NCBI RefSeq assembly: GCF_014805825.1
Contig: NZ_CP061941.1
Coordinates: 3,720,001-3,784,000 of the forward strand
DNA length: 64,000 nt
Direction: 5' to 3'
From: Marinomonas algicola
GTDB lineage: Bacteria; Pseudomonadota; Gammaproteobacteria; Pseudomonadales; Marinomonadaceae
The notes beneath the pieces were generated by a model. That model did not search any database. It was not told the DNA's origin and saw only the letters and a list, made by a program, of their open reading frames with translations. Made by a program: the position numbers and the translations under genes. This document shows, one piece after another, positions 25,136 to 33,664 of the stretch. Each line of letters opens with the position of its first letter. The stretch's first letter is position 1.

Positions 25136-26403
25136 TAGGCGACTCCCTGTATAGGAATAATCCGCTCGTTGCTGAGTCGTGTATCAAGGCCGTTATTTTC
25201 AAGGTGGCTCTGTCGTTGAGCCTTTTCGAGATTCTGATTCTCACAAGGATAAGTATGCACAGTCTCATATCGAGTATTACGTTGAATGGCATTTAAGCCT
25301 GCTCGATGTATATTCGACACCATGTCTTCTGGGAACACTTCTTGACCATGTGTTGCCCCAGCGGCACGAGAAATACTTTCGTTCATTAGGGTGCCACCAA
25401 GATCATTTGCACCAGAAAGCAGCATTTGAGTGGCCACTTCAGGCCCCATTTTTACCCAAGAAGCTTGAATATTATCGATATGACCTTGCAACATTAAGCG
25501 CGCAATGGCGTGCATTTTGAAATGCTCATCACGAGTGGGTCCTGGACGAACCTTATCTGGATTGTCATTAAATAAGCGCGTCTCGTAATGAATAAAACCC
25601 AAAGGAACAAATTCGGTGAAACCACCGGTCTCTTTTTGAATATCGCGTAATAACTCAAGATGCTTTGCCCAATGAACAGGTTGATCAACATGGCCATACA
25701 TAATGGTGGAAGTGGTCGGCACACCGACAGAATGAGCGGCCTTAACAATGCGCACCCATTCCTCTGTTGTCAGTTTATTTTTGGTCAGTTGTTTACGTAC
25801 CTCTGTGTCCAATATTTCCGCCGCTGTACCTGGCATAGAGCCTAAGCCAAGTGCTTTCAGTTCCGCTAAAAAGGCCTCTGGTTCAAGGCGTGCTTTCTTG
25901 CAGCCATACCAAATCTCAAAGGGCGAAAAAGCATGAATATGAATCTCGGGAACGCGCTTTTTCACGGCAACAATTAACTCCCGATAGTAATCGGCATTGA
26001 TGTCAGGGTGCAATCCACCCTGAATACACACTTCCGTTGCACCTCGATTCCACGCTTCCTCAGCACGATCTGCGACTTGCTCAACCGTTAAAAATTCAGC
26101 TTCTTTATCTCCTTTCTCTTTGGCAAAGTTACAAAAACGACACCCCATGTAGCATACATTGGTAAAATTAATGTTACGGGTAATGACGAAGCTACCGGTA
26201 TCGCCTACACGGTCTTTCCTTACCTGGTTTGCAACATCTAAAACGGCTTGTGCATCAACACCTTGTGTGTAAAACAACTCACAAGCATCAGACACGTTTA
26301 GCTCATTTCCTAGTAAAGATTTTTCCAAAATAGAGCGAATAGACTGACTTACGTTAGGGTGAAATAACTCTGTATTGTTTGACTTTAAACGAGTGGTTTT
26401 CAT
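25135..26403 (-). CDS. cofH: CofH, Fo synthase subunit 2 (radical SAM)
   Basis: 422-aa radical SAM enzyme that joins L-tyrosine-derived 4-hydroxybenzyl to 5-amino-6-ribitylaminouracil, the first Fo-synthase half reaction. The iron-sulfur motif is Cys84-x3-Cys88-x2-Cys91 (CYMGCRFC). Other features are CIQGGLHPDINADYYREL, HIHAFSPFEIWYG, LPGTAAEIL-like SMPGTAAEILDTEVR and GANDLGGTLMNESISRAAGATHGQ. CofG and CofH are separate proteins here, unlike the fused actinobacterial FbiC. The start overlaps the cofG stop by 4 bp. The last about 35 residues (QNLEKAQRQSHLENNGLDTR) are a lineage-specific tail. Confidence 0.94.
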   Translation of the reverse strand: MKTTRLKSNNTELFHPNVSQSIRSILEKSLLGNELNVSDACELFYTQGVDAQAVLDVANQVRKDRVGDTGSFVITRNINFTNVCYMGCRFCNFAKEKGDKEAEFLTVEQVADRAEEAWNRGATEVCIQGGLHPDINADYYRELIVAVKKRVPEIHIHAFSPFEIWYGCKKARLEPEAFLAELKALGLGSMPGTAAEILDTEVRKQLTKNKLTTEEWVRIVKAAHSVGVPTTSTIMYGHVDQPVHWAKHLELLRDIQKETGGFTEFVPLGFIHYETRLFNDNPDKVRPGPTRDEHFKMHAIARLMLQGHIDNIQASWVKMGPEVATQMLLSGANDLGGTLMNESISRAAGATHGQEVFPEDMVSNIHRAGLNAIQRNTRYETVHTYPCENQNLEKAQRQSHLENNGLDTRLSNERIIPIQGVA

Positions 26404-27548
26404 AGTGTCGCGCCTCCATGTATACCAATATTTTGTGCCGCATCTCGTTGAATCAGAGACGCCACTTTTTGCGTTAGCCCAGGTTCAAGGTAACGAGATT
26501 CCTGCTGTTGAAAACGAGAATAAATCGTCAGTCTTTCACTTAATCCGTAGCCCAACCCTTCACAAGCCTTAGCCACACTGTCTATTTGCGGCCACGCCCT
26601 TTCAGGGTTTATAAAATCTTTTGTGAGAGGAGAAATACCGCCCCAATCATTAATACCCGCACTGATGTAACTGCCATAATCCACTTCTAAATTCGGTGGT
26701 GCTTGAATGCTGACGTCATGGGGCAATATCAATCTAGCCACAGCAATCGTTCTTTTCATGTCGTCTAAATCTGGCTCTTGAAAACCTTCCATCGCCGTAC
26801 CGGGTTTTGCGCGGAAATTTTGAATAATGACTTCTTGAATGTGACCATGGGCAAGGTGTCGTTCACGAATCGCCATCAAACTGTCTATTCGGTCTTCCCA
26901 TGTTTCACCGATACCAATTAAAATTCCGGTGGTAAACGCAATATTCAAACGACCAGCTTGCTCGATCGTATCTAAACGGCGTTTAGGGGTTTTATCTGGA
27001 CAAGCGTGATGCGCTTGCCCCTTTCTTAATAAATCAACAGAGACGTTTTCCAACATCATTCCCATACTAGCGGCCACCGGTTTTAGTTTTTTAAGCTCGT
27101 CATAGGACAGTGCTCCTGCATTGATATGCGGCAACAAACTGGTATGAGTCAAAACGCTTTCGCATTGATCATGTAAATAATCAAGCGTGTCGCTGTAGCC
27201 TAATGCGGCCAGCTTGTCTCGTGCTAGTTGATGACGTTCTTCCGGTCTTTCACCTAAGCTAAATAACGCTTCTTTACAGGCTAACGCTTCACCTTCGTAC
27301 GCTGTTTTTAGTACTTCTTCTGGTGTCATGTAATGGGCATGAGGTGAATCTGGAGATTGTACAAAAGTGCAATATCCGCAACTGTCTCGACACATATTCG
27401 TCAGAGGTATAAATACTTTTTTGGAATAAGTTAGCTGTTTCCCCCACCATTCATCTCGAACTTGAGAGGATAATTGACATAACGAGAATAAGTCAGGTCC
27501 AGTGACAAATTTATAAGACTTGGCTTCTGCAACTGAAATCATATTCAC
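26400..27548 (-). CDS. cofG: CofG, Fo synthase subunit 1 (radical SAM)
   Basis: 382-aa radical SAM enzyme that closes the deazaflavin ring to give Fo. The cluster motif is Cys53-x3-Cys57-x2-Cys60 (CRDSCGYC). Family segments include VFIPLTNMCRDSCGYCTF, HINAGALSYDELKKLKPVAASMGMMLENVS, FTTGILIGIGETWEDRIDSL, VIIQNFRAKPGTAM and AGINDWGGISPLTKDFINPERAWP. It is the first gene of the leftward F420 operon. GGAG lies 5 nt before the ATG. A RutR-like palindrome at 27575-27590 overlaps the likely -10 region, so repression by the adjacent TetR-type regulator and induction by a pyrimidine are predicted. Confidence 0.94.
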   Translation of the reverse strand: MNMISVAEAKSYKFVTGPDLFSLCQLSSQVRDEWWGKQLTYSKKVFIPLTNMCRDSCGYCTFVQSPDSPHAHYMTPEEVLKTAYEGEALACKEALFSLGERPEERHQLARDKLAALGYSDTLDYLHDQCESVLTHTSLLPHINAGALSYDELKKLKPVAASMGMMLENVSVDLLRKGQAHHACPDKTPKRRLDTIEQAGRLNIAFTTGILIGIGETWEDRIDSLMAIRERHLAHGHIQEVIIQNFRAKPGTAMEGFQEPDLDDMKRTIAVARLILPHDVSIQAPPNLEVDYGSYISAGINDWGGISPLTKDFINPERAWPQIDSVAKACEGLGYGLSERLTIYSRFQQQESRYLEPGLTQKVASLIQRDAAQNIGIHGGATL

Positions 27549-27574
27549 TCCAAAAATACCGTTAAATTAAAAGT

Positions 27575-27590
27575 TTTACCATTTGGTATA
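27575..27590 (-). promoter_or_regulatory. RutR-like operator in the cofG promoter
   Basis: TTTACCATTTGGTATA is a 7-2-7 near-palindrome resembling the E. coli RutR consensus TTGACCA-N2-TGGTCAA. On the minus strand a candidate promoter TTCAAA-N17-TATACC ends inside it, and it lies 27 nt before the cofG ATG. A sister site is at 28690-28705. Consensus is from memory; binding is inferred. Confidence 0.65.
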
Positions 27591-27805
27591 AAATTAATAT
27601 CACAGAGTTTGAATTGGAGTAAATTGTTTTTTTTGGGGATCGTCGTGCACCAAAAGAATCGTATAGAAAATTCACCTAACAATTTTCCTAATTGGAAAAT
27701 CATTAAGTGAATGAAATATAATGACTTTTATATGAAATTTAATGCAAAAATAGAGGTGAGATAAGAGAAGTAAAAAAAATAATCATTAAAAAAACGCCCT
27801 GAAAT

Positions 27806-28447
27806 TTATTTTTTCGCACCAAGTGCGCGCACAATAAACTCAGTGACCGCTTTTTCGGCTTTATCAAAGTCCGTATCGGTTAATTCTTTTTTACCTAACA
27901 AAATTTCAATTTGAATTGAAAAATCTGCATAAGTTTGAGTAGCAGCCCAAATAGTAAAAAACAAATACTCAGGGTCTATGTCATCAACTAATCCCTTATT
28001 TATCCACAACTTAACAAGCTCTACATCACGATCAAACTGCGGTTTCAAATGACTTATTAGGTACTCCTTAAGCACTGGCGCACCACTAATAATCTCGTGG
28101 GCGAACACTTTGGAGCCATTGGGGTACAGGCGAGAAATCTGCATTTTTTCATGCACATAACGACGGATCACGACTTCTGGTGTTTGCCCTTGTGTTTCAA
28201 AAACAGACAGCTTTTCAATCCATATATCCAGTATTTCTTTCAGCACTCTTTTATATAGTAAGTCTTTGTTTGGAAAGTAATAAATGAGGTTTTGCTTAGA
28301 AATTTTAGCCATTTCGGCAATGCGATCCATTGAAGATCCACTGAATCCTTTTGTCGCAAAAACGAATTCAGCCGACCGCAAAATGCGAGATTCCAGCATC
28401 TTTCTATTGGCTGATTTTTTTGTAGACGAACTATGTTTAGTGTTCAA
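27806..28447 (-). CDS. RutR-like TetR-family regulator
   Basis: 213-aa regulator with an N-terminal TetR helix-turn-helix (residues about 18-65: SRILRSAEFVFATKGFSGSS, MDRIAEMAKISKQNLIYYF, PNKDLLYKRVL). Its C-terminal domain resembles RutR (YcdC-type): SRLYPNGSKVFAHEIISGAPVL and DPEYLFFTIWAATQTYADFS align by eye with E. coli RutR. RutR senses uracil or thymine. The gene lies between the cofG operon and the pyrimidine-degradation operon, 257 bp from cofG, and RutR-like palindromes are found before both operons. A half-site TTTACCT lies just upstream of its own start. Regulation of both operons is inferred. Confidence 0.85.
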   Translation of the reverse strand: MNTKHSSSTKKSANRKMLESRILRSAEFVFATKGFSGSSMDRIAEMAKISKQNLIYYFPNKDLLYKRVLKEILDIWIEKLSVFETQGQTPEVVIRRYVHEKMQISRLYPNGSKVFAHEIISGAPVLKEYLISHLKPQFDRDVELVKLWINKGLVDDIDPEYLFFTIWAATQTYADFSIQIEILLGKKELTDTDFDKAEKAVTEFIVRALGAKK

Positions 28448-28689
28448 ACTTTACCTCAAATTATAAGACGCTGTTTTTGTTAACTTTTTTCAATTTAAAA
28501 GCGTTGTAAAAGTACCATATTTCAAGTTTTTTTTCGAGGTTATTTTATTTACAAAATCAAAAAACAAAGCATATTTATTGCAAACTGGCTTGCTTATTGC
28601 TTTTTTAAAATATAGATTTTAATGCCATCTAAAATTTAAGGTTAATTGATAAAACCCGAATTCGAGATGGTATTTTTTTAAATGTTATT

Positions 28690-28705
28690 TTTACCTTTTG
28701 GTAAA
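28690..28705 (+). promoter_or_regulatory. RutR-like operator upstream of the pyrimidine-degradation operon
   Basis: TTTACCTTTTGGTAAA is a perfect palindrome (TTTACC-N4-GGTAAA) 57 bp before the amidase ATG, and its half-sites match those of the cofG site. The shared half-site in two oppositely facing promoters flanking a TetR gene is the basis for calling it an operator. Confidence 0.68.
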
Positions 28706-28713
28706 TATTTAAA

Positions 28714-28742
28714 TTGCAAATAATAATAAAACTGATTATACA
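28714..28742 (+). promoter_or_regulatory. Candidate sigma-70 promoter of the amidase operon
   Basis: TTGCAA (28714-28719) and TATACA (28737-28742) are separated by 17 bp, just downstream of the palindrome. Transcription would begin near 28749, leaving a very short leader before the GGAG at about 28752, so an additional upstream promoter is possible. The gene-free stretch 28448-28761 otherwise holds only AT-rich sequence. Confidence 0.45.
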
Positions 28743-28761
28743 TATTGAACTGGAGAGCACG

Positions 28762-30012
28762 ATGCAGGAACAACTACGTATAAATGAAAAGCGACTTTGG
28801 GACACATTAATGGAAATGGGCGAGATTGGTGGGACCGAAAAAGGCGGCTGTAACCGTCTTGCTGGTACCGATCTTGACAAACAATCTAGAGACCTTTTTG
28901 TCGAATGGTGCAAAACCGCTGGCTGTGAGATATCGATTGATAAGATTGGTAATATTTTTGCTCGTCGCCCTGGTAAATATAATGACTTACCCGCTGTCGG
29001 CACAGGAAGTCATTTAGACACTCAGCCAACAGGAGGAAAGTTTGACGGGGTATTTGGCGTTCTGTCTGGAGTCGAAGTTCTAAGAACCCTGCACGAAAAC
29101 AACATTGAAACCCCAACGCCAATGGAATTTTCTGTTTGGACAAATGAAGAAGGTTCACGTTTTCAACCTGCCATGCAGGGATCGGGAACGTATGTTGGGC
29201 GCTTCGATCTTGAAACAGAGCTCAATAAAACCGATGTGAATGGCATTCGTTTGGGCGACGAATTAGAACGCATTGGCTATCTTGGCGATACCGAGTTAGG
29301 CAGCCGTCATATTGGCGCTTTTTTCGAGACACATATTGAACAAGGTCCAATCCTAGAAGACGAGAAAAAAATGATTGGGGTAGTACGTTTAGGACAAGGA
29401 ATTCGCTGGTATAACATTGAAGTGGAAGGTCGCCCTTCTCATTCTGGTACTACACCGATGCACCTGCGAAAAGACGCTATGCTGGCCGCTTCTCTGATTG
29501 TTGCTGAAATGGAAAACATCGCACATCGTCATGAAAATGGATTGGGAACCGTCGGTTTTATGCAGGTGTATCCAAATTCTCGCAATACTATCCCTGGCAA
29601 CATTAAATTCAGCGCCGATTTAAGAAACCCAGTTCCTGAAGTGCTACTCGAAATGCACAATGAGCTGCTCACCTTCTGTGAAAAAATCGCTTCCGAGCGT
29701 CATCTTAAAATCAATGTAGATCCATTCTGGTATTTCGCACCCGTCGAATTTAATGCGTCTGATGACGTCAAAGCCGCGGCCGAAAAACTTGGTTACAGTC
29801 ACATGGACATTTATGCTGGAGCGGGTCATGACGCGTGTTACATGGCTGATTTAGTGCCTACTGGTATGATTTTTACGCCTTGCCTAAATGGCATCAGCCA
29901 TAACGAAGCCGAATACAGTTCACCCGAAGAATGTGCCGCTGGCGCCAATGTGTTATTACACACAATGCTTGAAGCCAGCGAACGAATCTATCAGGAACAC
30001 AGATCAAAATAA
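28762..30012 (+). CDS. M20-family ureido-amidase (N-carbamoyl-beta-alanine / N-carbamoyl amino-acid hydrolase)
   Basis: 416-aa zinc-dependent amidohydrolase of the HyuC/PydC/AmaB group. Start 28762 has GGAG 6 nt upstream; the longer frame from 28714 runs through the promoter. Metal-site segments are GTGSHLDTQPTGGKFDGVFGV, WTNEEGSRFQPAMQGSGTY and FFETHIEQGPILE, with the dimerisation/substrate segment RPSHSGTTPMHLRKDAM and the C-terminal GAGHDACYMAD and NGISHNEAEYSSPEE. It would release ammonia and CO2 from the carbamoyl product of the dihydropyrimidinase. First gene of the rightward operon, under the RutR-like operator. Allantoate amidohydrolase is a related alternative, but context favours beta-ureidopropionase. 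Confidence 0.88.
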   Translation: MQEQLRINEKRLWDTLMEMGEIGGTEKGGCNRLAGTDLDKQSRDLFVEWCKTAGCEISIDKIGNIFARRPGKYNDLPAVGTGSHLDTQPTGGKFDGVFGVLSGVEVLRTLHENNIETPTPMEFSVWTNEEGSRFQPAMQGSGTYVGRFDLETELNKTDVNGIRLGDELERIGYLGDTELGSRHIGAFFETHIEQGPILEDEKKMIGVVRLGQGIRWYNIEVEGRPSHSGTTPMHLRKDAMLAASLIVAEMENIAHRHENGLGTVGFMQVYPNSRNTIPGNIKFSADLRNPVPEVLLEMHNELLTFCEKIASERHLKINVDPFWYFAPVEFNASDDVKAAAEKLGYSHMDIYAGAGHDACYMADLVPTGMIFTPCLNGISHNEAEYSSPEECAAGANVLLHTMLEASERIYQEHRSK

Positions 30013-30116
30013 TTATAAGAAGCTCAGTAAGAAAAGTAGTAAGCAATTGTCCATCAACGAATAACGCAATTCAAAAAAAATGAGCCGCGTAAAGTTAAAA
30101 ACACAAGAGGTACACT

Positions 30117-31595
30117 ATGAGCAGCAAGTCCGTTAAGAAAGGTGAATTCTATGAGTTAGAGGTGGGACAAGACCTCCGTCAAAGTCCCGCGTACAATGAT
30201 GATCTGTCCCCCACGAAAGTAAGTGAGCGAACATGGAGCAAGTTAAACATTGCGGCTTTATGGGTGGGGATGGCGATTTGTGTTCCTACCTATACATTAG
30301 GCGGTGTGTTAACCGCTTATTTTGGTTTGTCTGTTATGGAAGCCCTTTTCACCATTTTGATAGCGAATGTTATCTTATTGGTTCCACTCACACTAAACGC
30401 CTACCCAGGAACCAAGTTTGGTATTCCTTTTCCGGTCTTATTACGTTCTTCATTCGGTATGGTTGGATCAAACATTCCTTGTTTAATTCGAGGTTTAGTC
30501 GCTTGTGGCTGGTTTGGTATACAAACCATGTTTGGTGGTTTGGCGATTCACCTTTTCTTTTCCGCTGTTTCCGATAGTTGGGCCAGTTTAGGCGGTGTTG
30601 GTGAAGTTATTGGCTTCTTCATTTTTTGGGTGTTGAACATGCTTGTGGTTATCCGCGGTTCCGAATCCATCAAATGGTTAGAAACGTTATCGGCGCCACT
30701 GTTGTTAATCGTTAGCTTTGGATTAATGTTCTGGGCTGGCGGCAAAATCTCTATTACAGAGGTGTTGGCAACGCCGGCAAATAGACCTGAAGACGCTGGT
30801 TTTTTCGGTTATTTTCTTGGTGGTTTAACCGCCATGGTGGGGTTCTGGGCAACGCTTTCTCTTAATATTCCAGATTTCAGCCGCTACGCGAAATCACAAA
30901 AAGATCAAATGATTGGGCAGATTATAGGCTTGCCATTAACCATGTTTTTCTTTGCGTCTTTAGGTGTTGTGCTAACAGCGGCTTCAACCACATTGGTAGG
31001 GGAAACCATTTCAGACCCTATTTCGTTGATCGGTAAAATTGATAGCCCTCTCTGGGTTGCCGCGGCCATGATATTAATTATCATTGCTACTTTATCGACC
31101 AATACGGCCGCCAATGTGGTTTCTCCAACCAATGATTTTCAAAACATTGCGCCAAAATACATCAACCATACACGTGGGGCTTTGTTAACTGGCTTAATCG
31201 GTATTTTACTGATGGGCTGGGAATTATTGAAAAAAATGGGCTGGTTAGAGTCTGATGTCAGTGTCGAAAGCATGTATTCAAATTGGCTTTTGGGCTATTC
31301 AAGTTTACTTGGACCGATAGCAGGCATCATGATTGTGGATTATTTCTTAATTAAACGTCAGCATTTAGACCTCGTTGCCTTGTATACCCCTAACAGTCTG
31401 TATCCTGCTTTTAATATGGCCGGTCTTGCCTCCTTTGCGATTCCAGTTGTGATTACTTTAATTTCCTTCGGTGTACCGGCTATTAGCTGGTTTTATAGCT
31501 ATGGTTGGTTTACTGGGGCATTTACTGGGGCCATTGTGTATTACTTTTTGGCCAATTCTGCCGCTGTGACAGATAGCCAAACCCAAGCAACCTAG
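30117..31595 (+). CDS. NCS1-family nucleobase/hydantoin permease
   Basis: 492-aa inner-membrane symporter with twelve predicted helices, related to Mhp1, PucI and CodB. A hydrophilic N-terminus (to about residue 35: ...YNDDLSPTKVSERTWSKLN) precedes the first helix. Family motifs are LNAYPGTKFGIPFPVLLRSSFGMVGSNIP, LVACGWFGIQTMFGG, ATLSLNIPDFSRYAKSQKDQ and STNTAANVVSPTNDFQNIAP. AGAGG precedes the ATG by 7 nt. Its place between the amidase and the dihydropyrimidinase suggests uptake of uracil, thymine, dihydropyrimidine or hydantoin. Exact substrate is inferred. Confidence 0.9.
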   Translation: MSSKSVKKGEFYELEVGQDLRQSPAYNDDLSPTKVSERTWSKLNIAALWVGMAICVPTYTLGGVLTAYFGLSVMEALFTILIANVILLVPLTLNAYPGTKFGIPFPVLLRSSFGMVGSNIPCLIRGLVACGWFGIQTMFGGLAIHLFFSAVSDSWASLGGVGEVIGFFIFWVLNMLVVIRGSESIKWLETLSAPLLLIVSFGLMFWAGGKISITEVLATPANRPEDAGFFGYFLGGLTAMVGFWATLSLNIPDFSRYAKSQKDQMIGQIIGLPLTMFFFASLGVVLTAASTTLVGETISDPISLIGKIDSPLWVAAAMILIIIATLSTNTAANVVSPTNDFQNIAPKYINHTRGALLTGLIGILLMGWELLKKMGWLESDVSVESMYSNWLLGYSSLLGPIAGIMIVDYFLIKRQHLDLVALYTPNSLYPAFNMAGLASFAIPVVITLISFGVPAISWFYSYGWFTGAFTGAIVYYFLANSAAVTDSQTQAT

Positions 31596-31614
31596 CAACA
31601 CACGTGCCATTTTT

Positions 31615-31654
31615 GTGACAGCCCCCAAATGATAAAACGATGGGGGTCTGTCAC
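31615..31654 (+). other. Intercistronic hairpin between permease and dihydropyrimidinase genes
   Basis: GTGACAG-CCCCCA pairs with TGGGGG-CTGTCAC across 31615-31654 (one mismatch). No T-run follows, so this is more likely a processing or attenuation element than a full terminator; the next gene starts 100 bp later. Confidence 0.6.
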
Positions 31655-31754
31655 TCTCAACGTGTCATTCTCTCTTTGTGGTGTGCTTCTAGTCTAAAAC
31701 CCCATTGAGTCAATTAAACCATTCAAACCTTCAATCAAATAATAAGGATCAAAT

Positions 31755-33194
31755 ATGAGCTTATTAATTAAAGGTGGGACTATTGTTACCCACGAAGAAT
31801 CCTATCAAGCAGACCTGTTGTGCGATGGTAACTTAATCGTTGAAATTGGAGAAAATTTAACGCCTCCAGAAGAAGCTGAGGTGTTAGACGCCACAGGCAA
31901 ACTGATTATGCCTGGTGGAATTGATCCTCACACTCATATGCAATTACCCTTTATGGGAACCGTAGCAAAAGATGATTTTGCCTCTGGTACCGTTGCGGCG
32001 CTAGCTGGCGGAACCACCAGTATTATTGACTTTGTCATTCCTAGCCCTCAACAATCACTTTTAGAAGCCTACCATCAATGGCGTGATTGGGCGAAAAAGT
32101 CCCATTCAAACTACAGTTTTCATGTCGCGATTACTTGGTGGGATGACAGCGTGGGAGAAGAAATGGAAACGCTGGTCAAAGAGCATGGGGTAAATAGCTT
32201 TAAACATTTTATGGCCTATAAAAATGCCATTATGGCAACCGATGATATTTTAGTTTCCAGTTTTACTAAATGCTTAGAATTAGGCGCGATCCCAACAGTG
32301 CACGCTGAAAATGGTGAATTAGTGTATCACTTGCAAAACAAAATGGTTGCCCAAGGAATTACTGGACCGGAAGGACACCCTTTATCACGCCCTTCCTCTG
32401 TCGAAGGTGAAGCGGCTAATCGCGCGATCAGCATTGCAAACACATTAGGTGCACCTATTTATTTGGTCCATGTTTCTACAGAAGAAGCCGTGGATGCCAT
32501 CCGCTATGCGAAAGATCATGGCCATACTGTCTTTGGAGAAGTACTTGCAGGGCATCTGACAGTAGACGACAGCGTTTATCAAAACACTGATTGGGAAACC
32601 GCCGCCGCTCATGTCATGAGCCCTCCATTTAGACCAAAACATCATCAGGACGCGCTTTGGAAAGGGGTGCAAGCCGGTACATTACAAACAACCGCGACTG
32701 ATCACTGTGCTTTCTGTATTGAACAAAAATCCATGGGTAAAGACGATTTTTCTAAGATCCCTAATGGCACGGCTGGGGTTGAGGAACGCATGATGGTGAT
32801 GTGGGAGAAAGGCGTCAATTCCGGCAAAATCACACCAAATGAATTTGTGGCGTTAACCTCGACTAATAGTGCAAAAATATTCAACCTTTATCCAAGTAAA
32901 GGCGCGATTAGAGTTGGAGCGGATGCGGATTTGGTCATCTGGAACCCTAATGCAAGCAAAACACTGTCTGCAAAAACGCATCAGTCTAATATCGAGCACA
33001 GTATCTTTGAGGGCATGACAATTAATGGCCTTCCTGAGACCACAATTTGTAACGGGAAGCTGGCGTGGCATGAAGGCAAGCTGCACTCGAAATCAGGCGA
33101 GGGTCAATATATAGATCGTCCTGCTTACGCGCCTTTTTATGAGGCCTTGACCAAACGCCAAGAATTAAACCAGCCTAAAGTCGTCGAGAGATAA
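31755..33194 (+). CDS. hydA: Dihydropyrimidinase (hydantoinase)
   Basis: 479-aa cyclic amidohydrolase that opens 5,6-dihydrouracil or dihydrothymine to the N-carbamoyl-beta-amino acid. The metal-site motif DPHTHM is at residues 57-62, the carboxylated lysine is expected in HFMAYKNA (about 151-158), and further ligands lie in VHAENGELV, PIYLVHVSTEEAVD and TTATDHCAF (the catalytic Asp). The N- and C-terminal beta-sandwich pieces (LLIKGGTIVTHEESYQAD and NGLPETTICNGKLAWHEGKL) are complete. It closes the operon and is followed by a strong terminator. Neighbours favour a pyrimidine over a hydantoin substrate. Confidence 0.92.
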   Translation: MSLLIKGGTIVTHEESYQADLLCDGNLIVEIGENLTPPEEAEVLDATGKLIMPGGIDPHTHMQLPFMGTVAKDDFASGTVAALAGGTTSIIDFVIPSPQQSLLEAYHQWRDWAKKSHSNYSFHVAITWWDDSVGEEMETLVKEHGVNSFKHFMAYKNAIMATDDILVSSFTKCLELGAIPTVHAENGELVYHLQNKMVAQGITGPEGHPLSRPSSVEGEAANRAISIANTLGAPIYLVHVSTEEAVDAIRYAKDHGHTVFGEVLAGHLTVDDSVYQNTDWETAAAHVMSPPFRPKHHQDALWKGVQAGTLQTTATDHCAFCIEQKSMGKDDFSKIPNGTAGVEERMMVMWEKGVNSGKITPNEFVALTSTNSAKIFNLYPSKGAIRVGADADLVIWNPNASKTLSAKTHQSNIEHSIFEGMTINGLPETTICNGKLAWHEGKLHSKSGEGQYIDRPAYAPFYEALTKRQELNQPKVVER

Positions 33195-33225
33195 TCGATT
33201 CAACAGAAGCTTATTTAGTCATTAG

Positions 33226-33270
33226 CACGATACGATCTATAACAGCCTGTTTGTAGATCGTATCGTGTTT
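33226..33270 (+). terminator. Terminator of the pyrimidine-degradation operon
   Basis: CACGATACGATCTA (33226-33239) pairs perfectly with TAGATCGTATCGTG (33254-33267), followed by TTTT. This 14-bp stem also sits at the end of the opposing small gene. Confidence 0.85.
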
Positions 33271-33273
33271 TCT

Positions 33274-33537
33274 CTATTTCATCGCATAATCTGCGCTAAC
33301 GTTTTTCAGTGTGCCCGCCACAGCGGCCGATGAATCCATCACAGATGACCATTTCACGTGCCATCTATTTCTGTTTTTGCTTTCCCAAAATTTTTCATGA
33401 AAGTAAAATGCAACCGTATTAATAGCCGGTTCAATAATGGCGACTAGCCCACCAACCAATACACTGCCTGTTAATAAATAGGCTACGGTAAATGCAATCG
33501 AAAAATGCATAACCGCAAAAGTAATTGTCTTTTTCAT
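33274..33537 (-). CDS. DUF2061-family small membrane protein
   Basis: 87-aa protein starting MKKTITFAVMHFSIAFTVAY with GGGAG 6 nt upstream (the frame from 33552 lacks this). Two hydrophobic helices (residues about 5-25 and 27-47, VLVGGLVAIIEPAINTVAFYFHEKFWE) match the DUF2061 pattern. The tail is basic and polar. Function unknown. It is convergent with the hydantoinase gene, no partner gene is obvious, and its promoter region lies beside the MerR gene end. Confidence 0.8.
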   Translation of the reverse strand: MKKTITFAVMHFSIAFTVAYLLTGSVLVGGLVAIIEPAINTVAFYFHEKFWESKNRNRWHVKWSSVMDSSAAVAGTLKNVSADYAMK

Positions 33538-33664
33538 ACTAAACTCCCTCATTCCATCTTATTTATAGAGTTCGACTCAATTTGATCGTTACTCAGTGGC
33601 TAAAAATAGGATATAAGAGAATGGAATTTAGTTAAAATATATTAATTTAATCACTTTGATAGCT

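Noticed and set aside
28629..29003. 124-residue open frame antisense to the start of the amidase gene
   Set aside because: It is a shadow frame over a well-supported enzyme gene and its promoter.
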